Below are positions 34,274 to 42,729 of a stretch of 64,000 bases of DNA, piece by piece. The position numbers and the translations under genes were made by a program. Source of the stretch: Streptomyces sp. FIT100 (GTDB lineage: Bacteria > Actinomycetota > Actinomycetes > Streptomycetales > Streptomycetaceae); assembly GCF_024584805.1 (NCBI RefSeq), contig NZ_CP075715.1, positions 5,448,526 to 5,512,525 on the forward strand, written 5' to 3'. Position 1 is the first letter of the stretch. Each line of letters opens with the position of its first letter. Below the pieces are notes generated by a model that was not told where the DNA came from, searched no databases, and saw nothing but the letters and a program-made list of their open reading frames with translations.

Positions 34274-34765
34274 TCAAGCCTCCGCCCAGGCCCTCAGCAG
34301 GTCCTCCCGCACGCGCGCCTTCGGCGTACCCCCCGAGCCGTGATCACGACCCCATGCCGCCAGGACCTGCGGGTTCACGGTCCCCGTCACGAACCGAGCG
34401 AGCAGCTCCTGGGAGAGGACCTCCTCCTCGACGCTGTGCCCTCCGGCCGCCGCCGAGTACACCGGAACCTCCTCCGACCCGTACTCGGTCTCCAGCCGCA
34501 GCGTCATCTCCGCTGGTCCCTCGCCGCCGCTCAACGACGAGAGCAGAGACTCCAGGATCCCCGCCAGCCGGCCCGACGGGCCCTGCCGAGGCACGTCCGT
34601 CACGACCGCGGACCGCAGCCCCTCCCACGCCCACGTCCGCGAACCGTCGGGAGCCACGGCTTCAAGACCGTCTCCGGTCAGCCGGACACAGCTCCCGTCG
34701 TCGGCGGGCGGGGAACCCAGGTACACCGCGCCCGGAGTGATCCAGAACAGCCCGACCATCGGCAC
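34274..34765 (-). CDS. Conserved hypothetical protein, about 163 aa
   Basis: GTG 34765 is chosen for the GGGAG site six bases upstream; the frame continues 30 codons further. The product (MPMVGLFWITPGAVYLGSP onwards) is a soluble alpha/beta protein with no signal peptide and an acidic middle. I recognise no domain or catalytic motif. It is followed at once by a strong terminator and is probably monocistronic. Confidence 0.6.
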   Translation of the reverse strand: MPMVGLFWITPGAVYLGSPPADDGSCVRLTGDGLEAVAPDGSRTWAWEGLRSAVVTDVPRQGPSGRLAGILESLLSSLSGGEGPAEMTLRLETEYGSEEVPVYSAAAGGHSVEEEVLSQELLARFVTGTVNPQVLAAWGRDHGSGGTPKARVREDLLRAWAEA

Positions 34766-34856
34766 AACCGACTCCCACTCTCGTCTCTCCGGCCGCCGGG
34801 AATCTTTCCGGGGCCGGGCGTAGCGTGAAATGAGAGATTCATGATCTGCACTCACC

Positions 34857-34880
34857 GTAGTGCGGTAGTGCGGTAGTGCG
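34857..34880. repeat. Three tandem copies of GTAGTGCG
   Basis: Three exact 8-bp direct repeats stand in the intergenic region about 100 bp before the MDR oxidoreductase gene. They may be a slippage-prone spacer or part of a promoter; no function is visible. Confidence 0.6.
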
Positions 34881-34981
34881 CTGCGTCAAAGAGAACTGGC
34901 GCTTTACATGATCGTACCGAGCGAGCCGGTAAAGGTATAGCCCGCCGATTTCGTCGGGCGCTGAGAGGTGAAAGGCCACTC

Positions 34982-36052
34982 ATGTCTCAATCCATGCGCG
35001 CGCTCGTAGCCGGAAAGGTCGGCGAGCCTGCCGATGTCCTGCGGCTGGAATCCCGGCCTCTTCCCACGCCAAAAGCCGGTCAGGCGTTGATCCGTGTGAG
35101 GGCGACTCCGATTCACGCCAGTGATCTGCACGTACTGCGTGGCCGCTACGGCTTCTCCCCCGAGTTCCCCACTGTTGGGGGGCACATGGAATGCGTGGGC
35201 CGTATCGAGACCCTGGGCCCGGACACCGAGGGGCTGACGATCGGCGAACGCGTGGTGGACGCGGCAGTCCCGGCGGTACCCGGGCCCCAAGTGTCCGGAA
35301 CTTGGCAGGAATACCTTGTGGCCGACAAAAGAAGGCTCCTGCCGGTTCCCGACCAGCTCAGCGACTCCAGCGCCTGCCAACTCGCCGTCAACCCGCTGAC
35401 CGCGCTGCTCCTCGTCACTCACGAACTCGACGTACAGCCAGGCGAATGGCTGTTGCAGACGGCCGCGGGCTCCACCGTCGGCCGGCTCGTCATTCAGCTG
35501 TCCAGGCATCTGGGTATTCGCACGATCAATGTCGTGCGGCGACGCGAAGCCGTTGAGGAGATCAAAGCGCTTGGTGGTGACGAGGTCATTTGCACCGAGG
35601 ACGAGGACCTGCTGCAGCGTGTGGCCGAAACAGCAGGACCGGCCGGCGTGCGCAAGGCCATCGACTGCGTCGCGGGCCCCGTGGGTGCCCAGGTGTCCCA
35701 GGCATTGGCTCCGGGAGGAGAGGTCGTGGTCTACGGCGCGCTCTCCACCCACCGCCAGACCGATCCGGCAGCGCTGACGATCCCGCTGCAGGCACGCTCG
35801 GTCATCTACGAGACCAAAGCAGTCAGTGGCTTCTGGCTGAACCGCTGGTTCGGCACCGCCCCACCTGAGGATGCGCTGCGCGCCCTGTCCCAGGTGCGCA
35901 GTCTCGTCATCGATGAAGTGCTGAGCATCCCCCAAGGCCAGCCGTTCCCGCTCGAACGCTTCACCGAAGCCATCTCCCTCGCCGAAGCACCCGCACATGG
36001 CACCAAGCCACTCTTCGTCTTCGAAGAGGGCGGGGCCAAAGACGACAGGTGA
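34982..36052 (+). CDS. Zinc-independent MDR-family oxidoreductase (quinone/enoyl reductase type)
   Basis: A 356-aa medium-chain dehydrogenase. The GroES-like N-terminal domain (VRATPIHASDLHVLRGRYG and GGHMECVGRIETLG) lacks catalytic zinc cysteines. The nucleotide-binding domain starts LLQTAAGSTVGRLVIQLSRHLG (about residue 155) and reaches CVAGPVGAQVSQALAPGGEVVVYGAL. This matches the enoyl-reductase/2-alkenal reductase group using NADPH. The AGAGGTGAAAGG region upstream can serve as ribosome site. It is isolated between the accessory region and the hypothetical gene, so no pathway can be named. Confidence 0.85.
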   Translation: MSQSMRALVAGKVGEPADVLRLESRPLPTPKAGQALIRVRATPIHASDLHVLRGRYGFSPEFPTVGGHMECVGRIETLGPDTEGLTIGERVVDAAVPAVPGPQVSGTWQEYLVADKRRLLPVPDQLSDSSACQLAVNPLTALLLVTHELDVQPGEWLLQTAAGSTVGRLVIQLSRHLGIRTINVVRRREAVEEIKALGGDEVICTEDEDLLQRVAETAGPAGVRKAIDCVAGPVGAQVSQALAPGGEVVVYGALSTHRQTDPAALTIPLQARSVIYETKAVSGFWLNRWFGTAPPEDALRALSQVRSLVIDEVLSIPQGQPFPLERFTEAISLAEAPAHGTKPLFVFEEGGAKDDR

Positions 36053-36601
36053 TACTCCAGCCGTAGATCGTTACGATCGTTGCGTCGGCACAGGCAGAGT
36101 CACACTGCCGGGCCGTCCTGTCCGTATGTCGCGGCCCTTCCCAGCCACGGCTTCAGGCCCCTCTGCGCGACCCGCAGCACCTCATCCGAGGCCGAACGGC
36201 ACCAGCACGTCCGCGATAGCCACGTCATCACCGCTCGCCACAACCGCATCGACGAACTGCGCAGTCGCCGCGATCAGTGTCCCCAGCCAGACCGTGCCTG
36301 TCGCATCGAATTCCTCAGCCACCGCAGCGAACTGCGGTCGGGTCAAGATCTCTTCCGCGCAGAAGTGGTCCACTCGCAGTTCCGTATCGGCCAGCCATTC
36401 GGGCAGCCCGGCACGCAGCGTCGACCTGCCCTCTCCTGTGTTGACCTTTGGTTCTCGCCGCTTGTTGTTTCAGGACGCTCCCACGGTCTCGTCGTCGGGT
36501 ACTAAAGTCTGTCGTTGTGTCGTACGTCACATCTGGCGACGTGGGGTGGGTGGTCTGCGTGGGGCAGCAAAGTGCCCGAGTTGCAAGATCTGGGGGGCTT
36601 C
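36053..36601. other. Intergenic region before the TerD-nuclease gene
   Basis: These 549 bp contain one protein-like frame on the minus strand (36182-36373) and no other convincing gene. The plus-strand frames 36080-36505 and 35997-36668 are antisense or compositional. A G-rich ribosome site (GGGGGG at about 36591-36596) precedes the TerD gene. Confidence 0.5.
36182..36373 (-). pseudogene. Possible gene remnant, 63 aa
   Basis: The frame reads VDHFCAEEILTRPQF, then WLGTLIAATAQFVDAVV and ADVLVPFGLG before the stop, with natural-looking amino-acid composition. The same frame continues upstream (TLRAGLPEWLADTELR) to a TGA near 36470 without a good start codon. It may be the C-terminal remnant of a deleted gene at the edge of the accessory stretch. 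I do not recognise the family. Confidence 0.3.
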
Positions 36602-38641
36602 ATGCATGAGATGGTCAAGGGCTCGAACGTGGCGCTGGCGGCGCTCAGTGAGAACGCCGGTTCGCTGATCGTCAGTTTGAGCTGGGTCAGTCCGACCGGT
36701 GAAGGCGATGCGGACGTGTCCGTCCTGCTCCTGGATGCGAACGGCAAGGTGCGCAGTGACAGTGACTTCTACTTCTACAACAACCCGGTTGCCGCTGACG
36801 GGAGTGTGCAACTGCTGGGGAAGACGCCGACGGAGAGCGGCGACGAGGACCGGATCAGCTTTGACCTGACCGCGGTCCCGTCTGGCATCGCCCGGATCGT
36901 CGTGGCGGCGAGCCGCTACGAGAGAGCTGGCTTCGGGGAGCTGGAAGATCTGAAGGTGACATTGGCTGACGGGGGCGGCGAGAGCATCCTCAGGTTCGCC
37001 ATCGACGACGCTGGCACGGTGAGCGCCATCATTTTCGGTGAGTTGTACCGACGTGGGGAAGAGTGGAAGTTCCGTGCTGTCGGACAGGGATACGACACCG
37101 GTCTGGCCGGTCTGGCTTCGGACTTCGGCGTCGACATCGAGGATGACGCGGGCGTAGAGGAAGCGCTGAACGGCGCAGAGAGTAGCGAGCAGGCTGATAC
37201 GGCGGCTCCGGCTGTAGCCGTCGAGCAGGAACCGCAGGTGGTGCCAGGGTTGGTTCCGGCTCCCCGCCCATCTGTCGACGAGGTGGGGCCGAAGAAGGCG
37301 GCACGGCCTCGCACCGCGAAGAAGAAGGTCACGGTGCCCAAGGTGGCCAGGAAGTCTCTGGCGGACAATGAGTCCTGGAAGCAGGCCCGGCTCTTTCCGG
37401 TCTCGGTGTTGAAGAGCGACCGGGACCGGGAGATGCGCGCTACGTCGGTACTGCTCTCGGTGATGGCGCAGGTGCCGGAGTTCGGCCGGAGACTCACAGC
37501 GGCATTCGGTGCACCGTCGGGCCGTATGGAAACGTTCACCGAGGTCTCCCTGCCGCACGGCGATACCCCGCGACGCCCCGACGGAGTGGTCCGTGTCGAG
37601 CGGGCCGGCAAACTGTGGACCGCGCTGGTGGAGACCAAGACCAACGGCAACGACCTCAAGTCCGAGCAGGTGCAGGCATACGTGGACATCGCCGCACGCC
37701 GTGGCTACGAGGCCGTGATCACACTGTCGAACGACGTGGCGCTTGAAGGCAGTCCGCTCGTCGACGTCAAGATCGACGGTCGGCGCAAGCACAAGGTGGC
37801 TCTCTGGCACCTGTCCTGGGCCGAAGTCACGCACCAGGCACAGATGCTGATCCGGCACGAGGGCGTCGGAGATAAGGCACACGCCTGGCTGCTCCAGGAA
37901 CTGCTGTACTACTTGCGGCACGAGAACTCCGGCTGCCACGGCTTCCAGAACATGGGATCGGCCTGGGTCCCCGTACGTAACGGAGTTGACGACGAAACCC
38001 TCTGCCAGGGAGACCCACGCGCCCTGGACGTGGTCGAGAGCTGGGAACGGCTCATCCGCCAGATCTGCCTCAGCCTCGGTGGCGAACTCGGACAGAAGGT
38101 ACTGCCCGTCCAGCGCGCCAAGCGTGGGGCCGATCCGAAAGCCCGCCGCAGCCGCCTGGCTGATCAGCTCTGCCTCGACGGCAGACTTCAGGCAGAGCTC
38201 CGGATCGAGGGCGCACCAGGAATTCTGGCCATCAGTGCCGATCTGCGTACCGGCAAGCTCCGTACCTTCATCGAGATCCCCGCACCTGAGCAGGGGTACC
38301 CTCTGACCTGGGCCAAACGCCTCATCCGCCGTCTGGCCGAGGCGCCGGCAGACCTTCACATCGAAACCCTGGTTGAAGGAGAGACCGGGGGGCCACGAGG
38401 GACGCTGGAACGGCTCCGCCCGGAGCCCGCGGACATGCTCCCGAAGAACAACGACACCCACATCACAGGCCTCCGCCTGTCCCTGTTCAATAGCATGGGA
38501 AGCAGCCGCGGAAACGCCGAATCCGGCTTCATCCGCAGCGTCGACGACGCCGTGCACCGCTTCTACACCACCGTGGTACTCCACCTGGACCGCCCGACGC
38601 CGCGGCAAGTATCAGCGAAGGAACGTGCCGGAGCACAGTGA
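36602..38641 (+). CDS. TerD domain fused to a PD-(D/E)XK-type nuclease domain
   Basis: 679 aa from ATG 36602 (G-rich site four to five bases upstream). Residues 1-190 are a TerD domain (MVKGSNVALAALSENAG, then GDADVSVLLLDANGKVR, YFYNNP and FGELYRRGEEWKFRAVGQGY) of the calcium-binding tellurite-resistance/stress family. A Lys/Pro-rich linker follows at about 225-265. The second part carries RPDGVVRVERAGKLW and WTALVETKTNG (about residue 343), the D and ExK of a restriction-type fold, followed by a long helical domain. TerD-nuclease fusions have been proposed as stress or phage-defence effectors. No other ter genes are adjacent. It is closed by a hairpin at 38652-38692. Confidence 0.8.
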   Translation: MHEMVKGSNVALAALSENAGSLIVSLSWVSPTGEGDADVSVLLLDANGKVRSDSDFYFYNNPVAADGSVQLLGKTPTESGDEDRISFDLTAVPSGIARIVVAASRYERAGFGELEDLKVTLADGGGESILRFAIDDAGTVSAIIFGELYRRGEEWKFRAVGQGYDTGLAGLASDFGVDIEDDAGVEEALNGAESSEQADTAAPAVAVEQEPQVVPGLVPAPRPSVDEVGPKKAARPRTAKKKVTVPKVARKSLADNESWKQARLFPVSVLKSDRDREMRATSVLLSVMAQVPEFGRRLTAAFGAPSGRMETFTEVSLPHGDTPRRPDGVVRVERAGKLWTALVETKTNGNDLKSEQVQAYVDIAARRGYEAVITLSNDVALEGSPLVDVKIDGRRKHKVALWHLSWAEVTHQAQMLIRHEGVGDKAHAWLLQELLYYLRHENSGCHGFQNMGSAWVPVRNGVDDETLCQGDPRALDVVESWERLIRQICLSLGGELGQKVLPVQRAKRGADPKARRSRLADQLCLDGRLQAELRIEGAPGILAISADLRTGKLRTFIEIPAPEQGYPLTWAKRLIRRLAEAPADLHIETLVEGETGGPRGTLERLRPEPADMLPKNNDTHITGLRLSLFNSMGSSRGNAESGFIRSVDDAVHRFYTTVVLHLDRPTPRQVSAKERAGAQ

Positions 38642-38651
38642 CGCCCGGTCA

Positions 38652-38692
38652 TGGACAGTTGCACGGGGCCGCGGTTCACGTGCAACTGTCCA
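38652..38692 (+). terminator. Hairpin after the TerD-nuclease gene
   Basis: GGACAGTTGCACG at 38653-38665 pairs with CGTGCAACTGTCC at 38679-38691; one more T-A pair closes the base. The loop is 13 nt. It lies 11 bp after the stop codon. The remaining sequence to 38942 shows no gene. Confidence 0.6.
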
Positions 38693-38942
38693 CAGAGCTC
38701 GTATCAAGAGGCCACGTCGCCGGAAACTGGATGAGCGCTCTGAGCTCGGGAATCACGAGGGGCAGGGTGCTGCGCGTACGGTGTGCCCTGCGGCGATGGG
38801 TGCTCAAGCCTGGATGTTCGGCCGGACTCCGGACCCGTCGTTGACCGTGGTTCACCGACCGATCTGGCACGGGTCGCACGACCGGCGGGTGCGCGCGGAA
38901 CCCGTGAGGCGCTCATGAGGTTGCCCTGGCACATTGGGCACC

Positions 38943-39224
38943 ATGAACGAGGCGATAGACCCCCGCAACCCGGCTGACATTCGCGTGGGAGACGTGTACG
39001 AGGACTGCTCCTTCCATCCCGTCCTGTGTACGGAGATCGACAATGACGGCGATGTGGTGCTGAGCGGCATCTCGCTCATCGACGGCACCTTTCCTCGCTC
39101 GTGCGACGCCCGCCACTGCGGGCCGATCCGCATTCAGTTCGAGGACGTCATGGCAATCAAGCGCGACTTGGACGGTTACATTCGCCAGCGGAAGGCTGAG
39201 TTGGACGCAGCCGACAGCATCTGA
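38943..39224 (+). CDS. Small hypothetical protein, 93 aa
   Basis: ATG 38943. The acidic product (MNEAIDPRNPADIRVGDVYE onwards) ends with a charged helix (KRDLDGYIRQRKAELDA). The middle VLCTEIDNDGDVVLSG and GPIRIQFEDVMAIKRDL read like a small beta-barrel plus helix. I do not recognise a named family. Its place in the accessory stretch beside an integrase relic suggests it came with mobile DNA. Confidence 0.55.
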   Translation: MNEAIDPRNPADIRVGDVYEDCSFHPVLCTEIDNDGDVVLSGISLIDGTFPRSCDARHCGPIRIQFEDVMAIKRDLDGYIRQRKAELDAADSI

Positions 39225-39360
39225 TCCGTAGCTCTAGCGGGATCGGTCAGCGGGAGGTCATACCGGCCACTGGGTGGGTCCGGAGGGACGCTACCGTGCG
39301 GGGCGGTTACTAGGGTTGCGGTACCTGGCTGCTGTACCGCACGATCCAAACGGGGTGGCC

Positions 39361-39726
39361 ATGGAACGGCATGTGCTGGAATCGCTGTTGGTCGGTGATG
39401 ACGAAGCGTCCGTGGTAGCTCTGGCCGCCCTCCGCAGCGGCGTCCCCTACTCGGTGGAAGAGCGGGTACAACCCACTGGTGCGCATGCTGGAGTCTTCAG
39501 TCGCCGACTTCAGCGTATGCGCATGCGCGGATTCGAACCTCCTGGCCTGGAACGAGCAGTGCAGCTCGTCCGCGAATATGGCCGGCCTGTGCGCACAGCG
39601 CTGATCGATCCTGGCAATCGGATACGGTTCACCCTGCTCTTCCTCAACGAGGACGGCAGCGCCCTAGTGGCCTGCGTTAGCTGGCCGCTGCCGCTGCCGC
39701 TGGTTGCCAGGAAGCCACCGCTTTAG
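39361..39726 (+). CDS. Small hypothetical protein, 121 aa
   Basis: ATG 39361 is preceded by GGGGTGG. The product begins MERHVLESLLVGDDEASVV, has a basic centre (RRLQRMRMRGFEPPG) and ends in VRTALIDPGNRIRFTLLFLN. It is soluble, without known motifs. The frame is open 29 codons upstream, but ATG 39361 with its ribosome site is better. Confidence 0.5.
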   Translation: MERHVLESLLVGDDEASVVALAALRSGVPYSVEERVQPTGAHAGVFSRRLQRMRMRGFEPPGLERAVQLVREYGRPVRTALIDPGNRIRFTLLFLNEDGSALVACVSWPLPLPLVARKPPL

Positions 39727-39833
39727 GAGTTCGATCCGGCTCCAGCGCAGCTGCGTGTCACCGCGCGCATCGGCGGCGGACTGGGCTGCCGGTTGTCACC
39801 GCTGTGCGTGGTCGTTGATGTCAACGTTGGATG

Positions 39834-40034
39834 TCAGCGGAACAGCTTCGGCACCGGGCAGATCTCCAGTGGCTCGTCGGGCCGGTCGGCCCAGCCCCAC
39901 CCGACGTGCCGACCGGCGCACTTCCAAAGCGATCGGCAGGTCCGCCGGCCGTCATCATCCCGCTTGGAGAGCACGAGGCCGCCGGACCGCATGGGCTGGC
40001 TGCACTCGGGACAGGCTGGGGCGTCGTTGGTCAT
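39834..40034 (-). CDS. Small putative zinc-ribbon protein, 66 aa
   Basis: ATG 40034. The sequence has CPECSQPM near the N-terminus and CRSLWKCAGRHVGWGW later, a possible two-knuckle zinc site, and ends EPLEICPVPKLFR. I infer a small metal- or nucleic-acid-binding protein. An open frame extends to 40187, but the upstream part is low quality. Confidence 0.5.
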   Translation of the reverse strand: MTNDAPACPECSQPMRSGGLVLSKRDDDGRRTCRSLWKCAGRHVGWGWADRPDEPLEICPVPKLFR

Positions 40035-40307
40035 GAGACGCACCCTAGCGACGCGACCTCTTCGTCCCGAAGCAACTTGGGTGGTCCCTCGCCCTTGGGC
40101 TGATGTGCCTGTGACCTGCTGAGACCGTCCGTAGATGTCCACGCTAGTCCGCCCGCTGCACATCGGCGTTGTCACGCAGTTAGACACTCACCCTGCGGGT
40201 GTCATGGACCGGTGGCTGCACCGGAAATCTGGCGCGCCAACTCCTCGACCACCTGCGGCACGACGCGTTGGGCGCCCTCGTCTTGCAGCGCGTCGACAAG
40301 CGCCTGA

Positions 40308-41283
40308 TGCACCGCGACGAACGGCTGTCCCGCGTGCGAAGCGCGAGTACGGTCCACCGAGGCCGCGTACGACTGGCTCACGACGGCGGATCGTCCAGTG
40401 GGCGATGTGGCAGACGCTGCGGTGTTCGAGGACTGGCTCTATCGCCTCGGCTACAAGCTGGACGGCACCCCGGCAGCGGGCGACACGTACAGGCGCCGCC
40501 GTCGAGCTCTGAACTCCGCCCTTGAACGCGCGGTGATCGCGGGCGACCTCTCGGGGATCCCGCTACAGCGCGCCCGCCGGAGGCACGTCGGCTCCAATGA
40601 CGTGATGGACCGGCGAGTCCTCGTGAACGCCCTACAGACCCGTCAGCTGCTCGTGGCAGTGTCCTACGTCGGATCGTGGGATCGGTGCCGTGGAACGCGC
40701 CTGGTGGCCTTCTGCGCGGTCCTGTACTACGCGGGCCTGAGTCCGGTTGAGGCGGTCTGACTGCCATCTCCCGGACGCAGGTTGGGGCACGCTGACGCTC
40801 CGGGAGACGCGTCCCGTCTCTGGGAAGCAGTGGACCGATTCCGGGGAACGGCACGACCGCCGCGGGCTGAAGGCAAGGGAGGCCAAGAGCGATGGGCCGG
40901 TCCCTATCCCGCCCGTCCTGGTGGCGATCCTGCGGACCCACCTTGACGCCTTCGGCACGGCCAAGGAAGGGCGCGTGTTCGGCAACGAGCGCGGGGGAGT
41001 GGTCGGCTCTTCTACCTACTGGCGAGTGTGGGAGGAAGCGCGGGAGTACGCGCTCCCACCTGGGCGCGTCGACTCGCTGTTGACCGGGCGCCCATACGAC
41101 CTGCGGCACGCGTGCATCACACGGTGGCTGAACGCGGGAGTTCCGATTGCTGAGGTAGCCCGGCGGGTCGGCAACTCCCCAGAGGTGATCCACCGCCGAT
41201 ATCACGGTTGCATTGACGGCCATGAAGAAGCAGCCAGTGCAAAGATCGCAAAGGTGCTGGAAGAGGAAGGCGACGCCGCGTAG
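40308..41283 (+). pseudogene. Decayed tyrosine recombinase (integrase)
   Basis: The 3' part (178-aa frame, 40747-41283) carries the catalytic HxxR in YDLRHACITRWLNAG and the tyrosine in RRYHGCIDGHEEA. The 5' part lies in another frame (AAYDWLTTADRPVGD through VLYYAGLSPVEAV) and stops at 40760, just where intact relatives continue EAVGLRR. The first catalytic arginine region (usually GLRPEE) reads GLSPVE, and the N-terminal domain is interrupted by TGA at 40305. So it is frameshifted, missing a catalytic residue, and probably inactive. It points toward the tRNA-Arg gene, the probable integration site. Confidence 0.8.
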
Positions 41284-41297
41284 CGACGCTTGAAATC

Positions 41298-41336
41298 CTG
41301 AAAGGGGGGTCCCGATACTTCGGACCACCCTTTCAG
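41298..41336. terminator. Hairpin between convergent integrase relic and toxin gene
   Basis: CTGAAAGGG at 41298-41306 pairs with CCCTTTCAG at 41328-41336, with further partial pairing inside. It lies between two convergent genes and can serve both directions. Confidence 0.6.
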
Positions 41337-41362
41337 TGGTGAGGCTGCCGGGCCATCGGGTT

Positions 41363-41701
41363 CTAGGACAGCCCTAGGATCACGCGGACGCGGTCCTCTA
41401 CTTGCCGCATCTCGGCCGGGTCCACCAACCCGAGACGCCTGTGAAGCCTGGACTTGGAGACGGTGTGCAGGTCGGTGCAGTTGACGTAAGACTCGTCGTA
41501 CTTGGTGACACCGCAGTCTGGGCCGATGGGGACATGGGTAGCGCCAGGGCCGGAAGTCCCTGTGACCACGGCAACCGTGACCGCTGACAGTGGTGCGGCA
41601 ATGCGATTGACCGTGAGGATGACTACCGGATGTGCGCCAATTGGCTTCGGTAGTACGCATCCCCAGACCTCACCGCGCAATGCAGAGCCGGGGTTCACCA
41701 T
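41363..41701 (-). CDS. mazF: MazF/PemK-family toxin
   Basis: A 112-aa protein. The N-terminal ALRGEVWGCVLPKPIGAHPVV and following VTVAVVTGT and KYDESYVNCTDLHTV match the beta-barrel and catalytic-loop regions of MazF/PemK endoribonucleases. It would cleave mRNA unless bound by the antitoxin encoded just upstream. ATG 41701 overlaps the antitoxin stop by seven bases (41695-41701), the usual coupled order antitoxin then toxin. GTG 41698 is an alternative start. Confidence 0.85.
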   Translation of the reverse strand: MVNPGSALRGEVWGCVLPKPIGAHPVVILTVNRIAAPLSAVTVAVVTGTSGPGATHVPIGPDCGVTKYDESYVNCTDLHTVSKSRLHRRLGLVDPAEMRQVEDRVRVILGLS

Positions 41702-42126
41702 TCGATTTCGTCCGCTGCTGCCAGCTCTTCCGCAGTGGCAGGCAGTACGCCTGCCGGAGTCGGAGCAGGCACACCCTGGTAGAAGGCCCGAATCTCCTCA
41801 GAGGCTGCTACCTCTGCTGCCTCGCGTGAGAGCAAACGGAGTCCTTCTCGAAGCGCATCGGAAACCGAGGGCAGATTGAGGGACTGCATCACCAGCCGCA
41901 AGTCCGCCATCTCGTCAGGCCTGAGCCGGACTTGAGCCACTTCAGTAGAGCTGGAGTAGCTGCCTGTGGGCAAGCGCGGTGAGCGGTACTGCCCAGACAC
42001 GGCAGACTTCGTGGTCTTGCCGGTCACGGCAGACTTGGCGGCCTTGCGTGTGACGCTGGCTTCACCACTGCGCTTCGTACGTGTGGTAGCTGGTTTGGAC
42101 TTCTTCGATCGGGTTTCTGGGGTCAT
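41695..42126 (-). CDS. Antitoxin of the MazF-type pair
   Basis: 143 aa from ATG 42126 with AGGAAGGAGG. The first 50 residues are Lys/Thr/Ser-rich with KAAKSAVTGKTTKSAVSG repeats and probably contact DNA. A ribbon-helix-helix-like segment follows (EVAQVRLRPDEMADLRLVM and PSVSDALREGLRLL), and the acidic tail ending AADEIEW is the likely toxin-binding part. A perfect 13-bp palindrome at 42144-42156 lies just upstream of the ribosome site and is a good autoregulation site. Confidence 0.75.
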   Translation of the reverse strand: MTPETRSKKSKPATTRTKRSGEASVTRKAAKSAVTGKTTKSAVSGQYRSPRLPTGSYSSSTEVAQVRLRPDEMADLRLVMQSLNLPSVSDALREGLRLLSREAAEVAASEEIRAFYQGVPAPTPAGVLPATAEELAAADEIEW

Positions 42127-42143
42127 CGTTCCTCCTTCCTAGG

Positions 42144-42156
42144 TCTGTAGTACAGA
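42144..42156. promoter_or_regulatory. Palindromic operator candidate of the toxin-antitoxin pair
   Basis: TCTGTA-G-TACAGA is a perfect inverted repeat around one base, located 18 bp upstream of the antitoxin ATG. Toxin-antitoxin complexes commonly repress from such sites; the assignment here is inference. Confidence 0.5.
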
Positions 42157-42302
42157 TGTCATACGCCAAGTGTCAGGGGTGCGGCACGGCTGGTCAAGGC
42201 GGCAGGGTTTGGTCAGCCTTGGTGAAGGCGCAGCCGTCGGAGTGAGTCGGAGATGTGTCGCGTGTATCGCAGATGGTGCGCGGACAGTGAGAGGCAACGA
42301 AA

Positions 42303-42335
42303 GAGCGGGAGTCAGTGAGACTGACTCCCGCTCTC
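42303..42335 (-). terminator. Terminator of the tRNA-Arg gene
   Basis: A perfect stem of 15 bp (AGAGCGGGAGTCAGT with its complement) and a 3-nt loop, followed in the minus direction by a short T-containing run. It starts 54 bp after the tRNA 3' end. Confidence 0.8.
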
Positions 42336-42388
42336 TCATGTAGGCATCCGCCCTGGTCAGTGCTTGATTTCTGCTGATCTTCGGCGAG

Positions 42389-42460
42389 TGCCCCCGGCAG
42401 GATTCGAACCTGCGCACACGGCTCCGGAGGCCGTTGCTCTATCCCCTGAGCTACGGGGGC
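42389..42460 (-). tRNA. tRNA-Arg (anticodon CCG)
   Basis: On the minus strand the acceptor GCCCCCG pairs with CGGGGGC, the D-arm reads GCTC...GAGC, and the anticodon stem ACGGC/GCCGT encloses the loop CTCCGGA with anticodon CCG. The T-arm is GCAGG-TTCGAAT-CCTGC. The discriminator is A and CCA is not encoded. The integrase relic and toxin-antitoxin genes lie on its 3' side, where integrative elements typically insert. Confidence 0.95.
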
Positions 42461-42717
42461 GTCCGCCGCTCTCGGCGGCGACGGGTAGAACCCTACCAGC
42501 TTCGGTGGGGTGCCCGTGAACAGGTATTTCCGGGGTGTGACCGGCGGGTGGTGCATGCCGTGTCACGCGGCGTGCCCACGCAGGGCCGCGCGTCGGCCGC
42601 GCACCCGCCGACGCGCAGACCTCCCCGTCGGGTCCGGGCGTCCACCGGCCTCACCCCACAGGTCCCCCGCAGGGGTTGGAAGTGGGGAAAACCCGGACGC
42701 AGCCCCGTCGCGGGACC

Positions 42718-42723
42718 TACTCT
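42718..42723 (+). promoter_or_regulatory. Probable -10 box giving a leaderless response-regulator mRNA
   Basis: TACTCT fits the TANNNT -10 consensus and ends seven bases before GTG 42730, so transcription would start at or next to the start codon. No ribosome site is present and no clear -35 box is seen. Confidence 0.45.
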
Positions 42724-42729
42724 CGAGTT

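Noticed and set aside
36527-38608. A 693-codon minus-strand frame opposite the TerD-nuclease gene
   Set aside because: The plus-strand frame shows a TerD domain and nuclease motifs and is closed by a terminator; the antisense frame has no domain or ribosome site.
39529-39540. GGATTCGAACCT, identical to the T-loop region of the tRNA-Arg gene, as a far attachment site
   Set aside because: The match is only 12 bp, is limited to the near-universal T-loop, and lies inside a normal-looking coding sequence (RGFEPPG).
40378-41328. A 316-codon minus-strand frame over the integrase relic
   Set aside because: The plus-strand frames carry the integrase HxxR and Tyr motifs; the minus frame is Pro/Arg-rich without domain.
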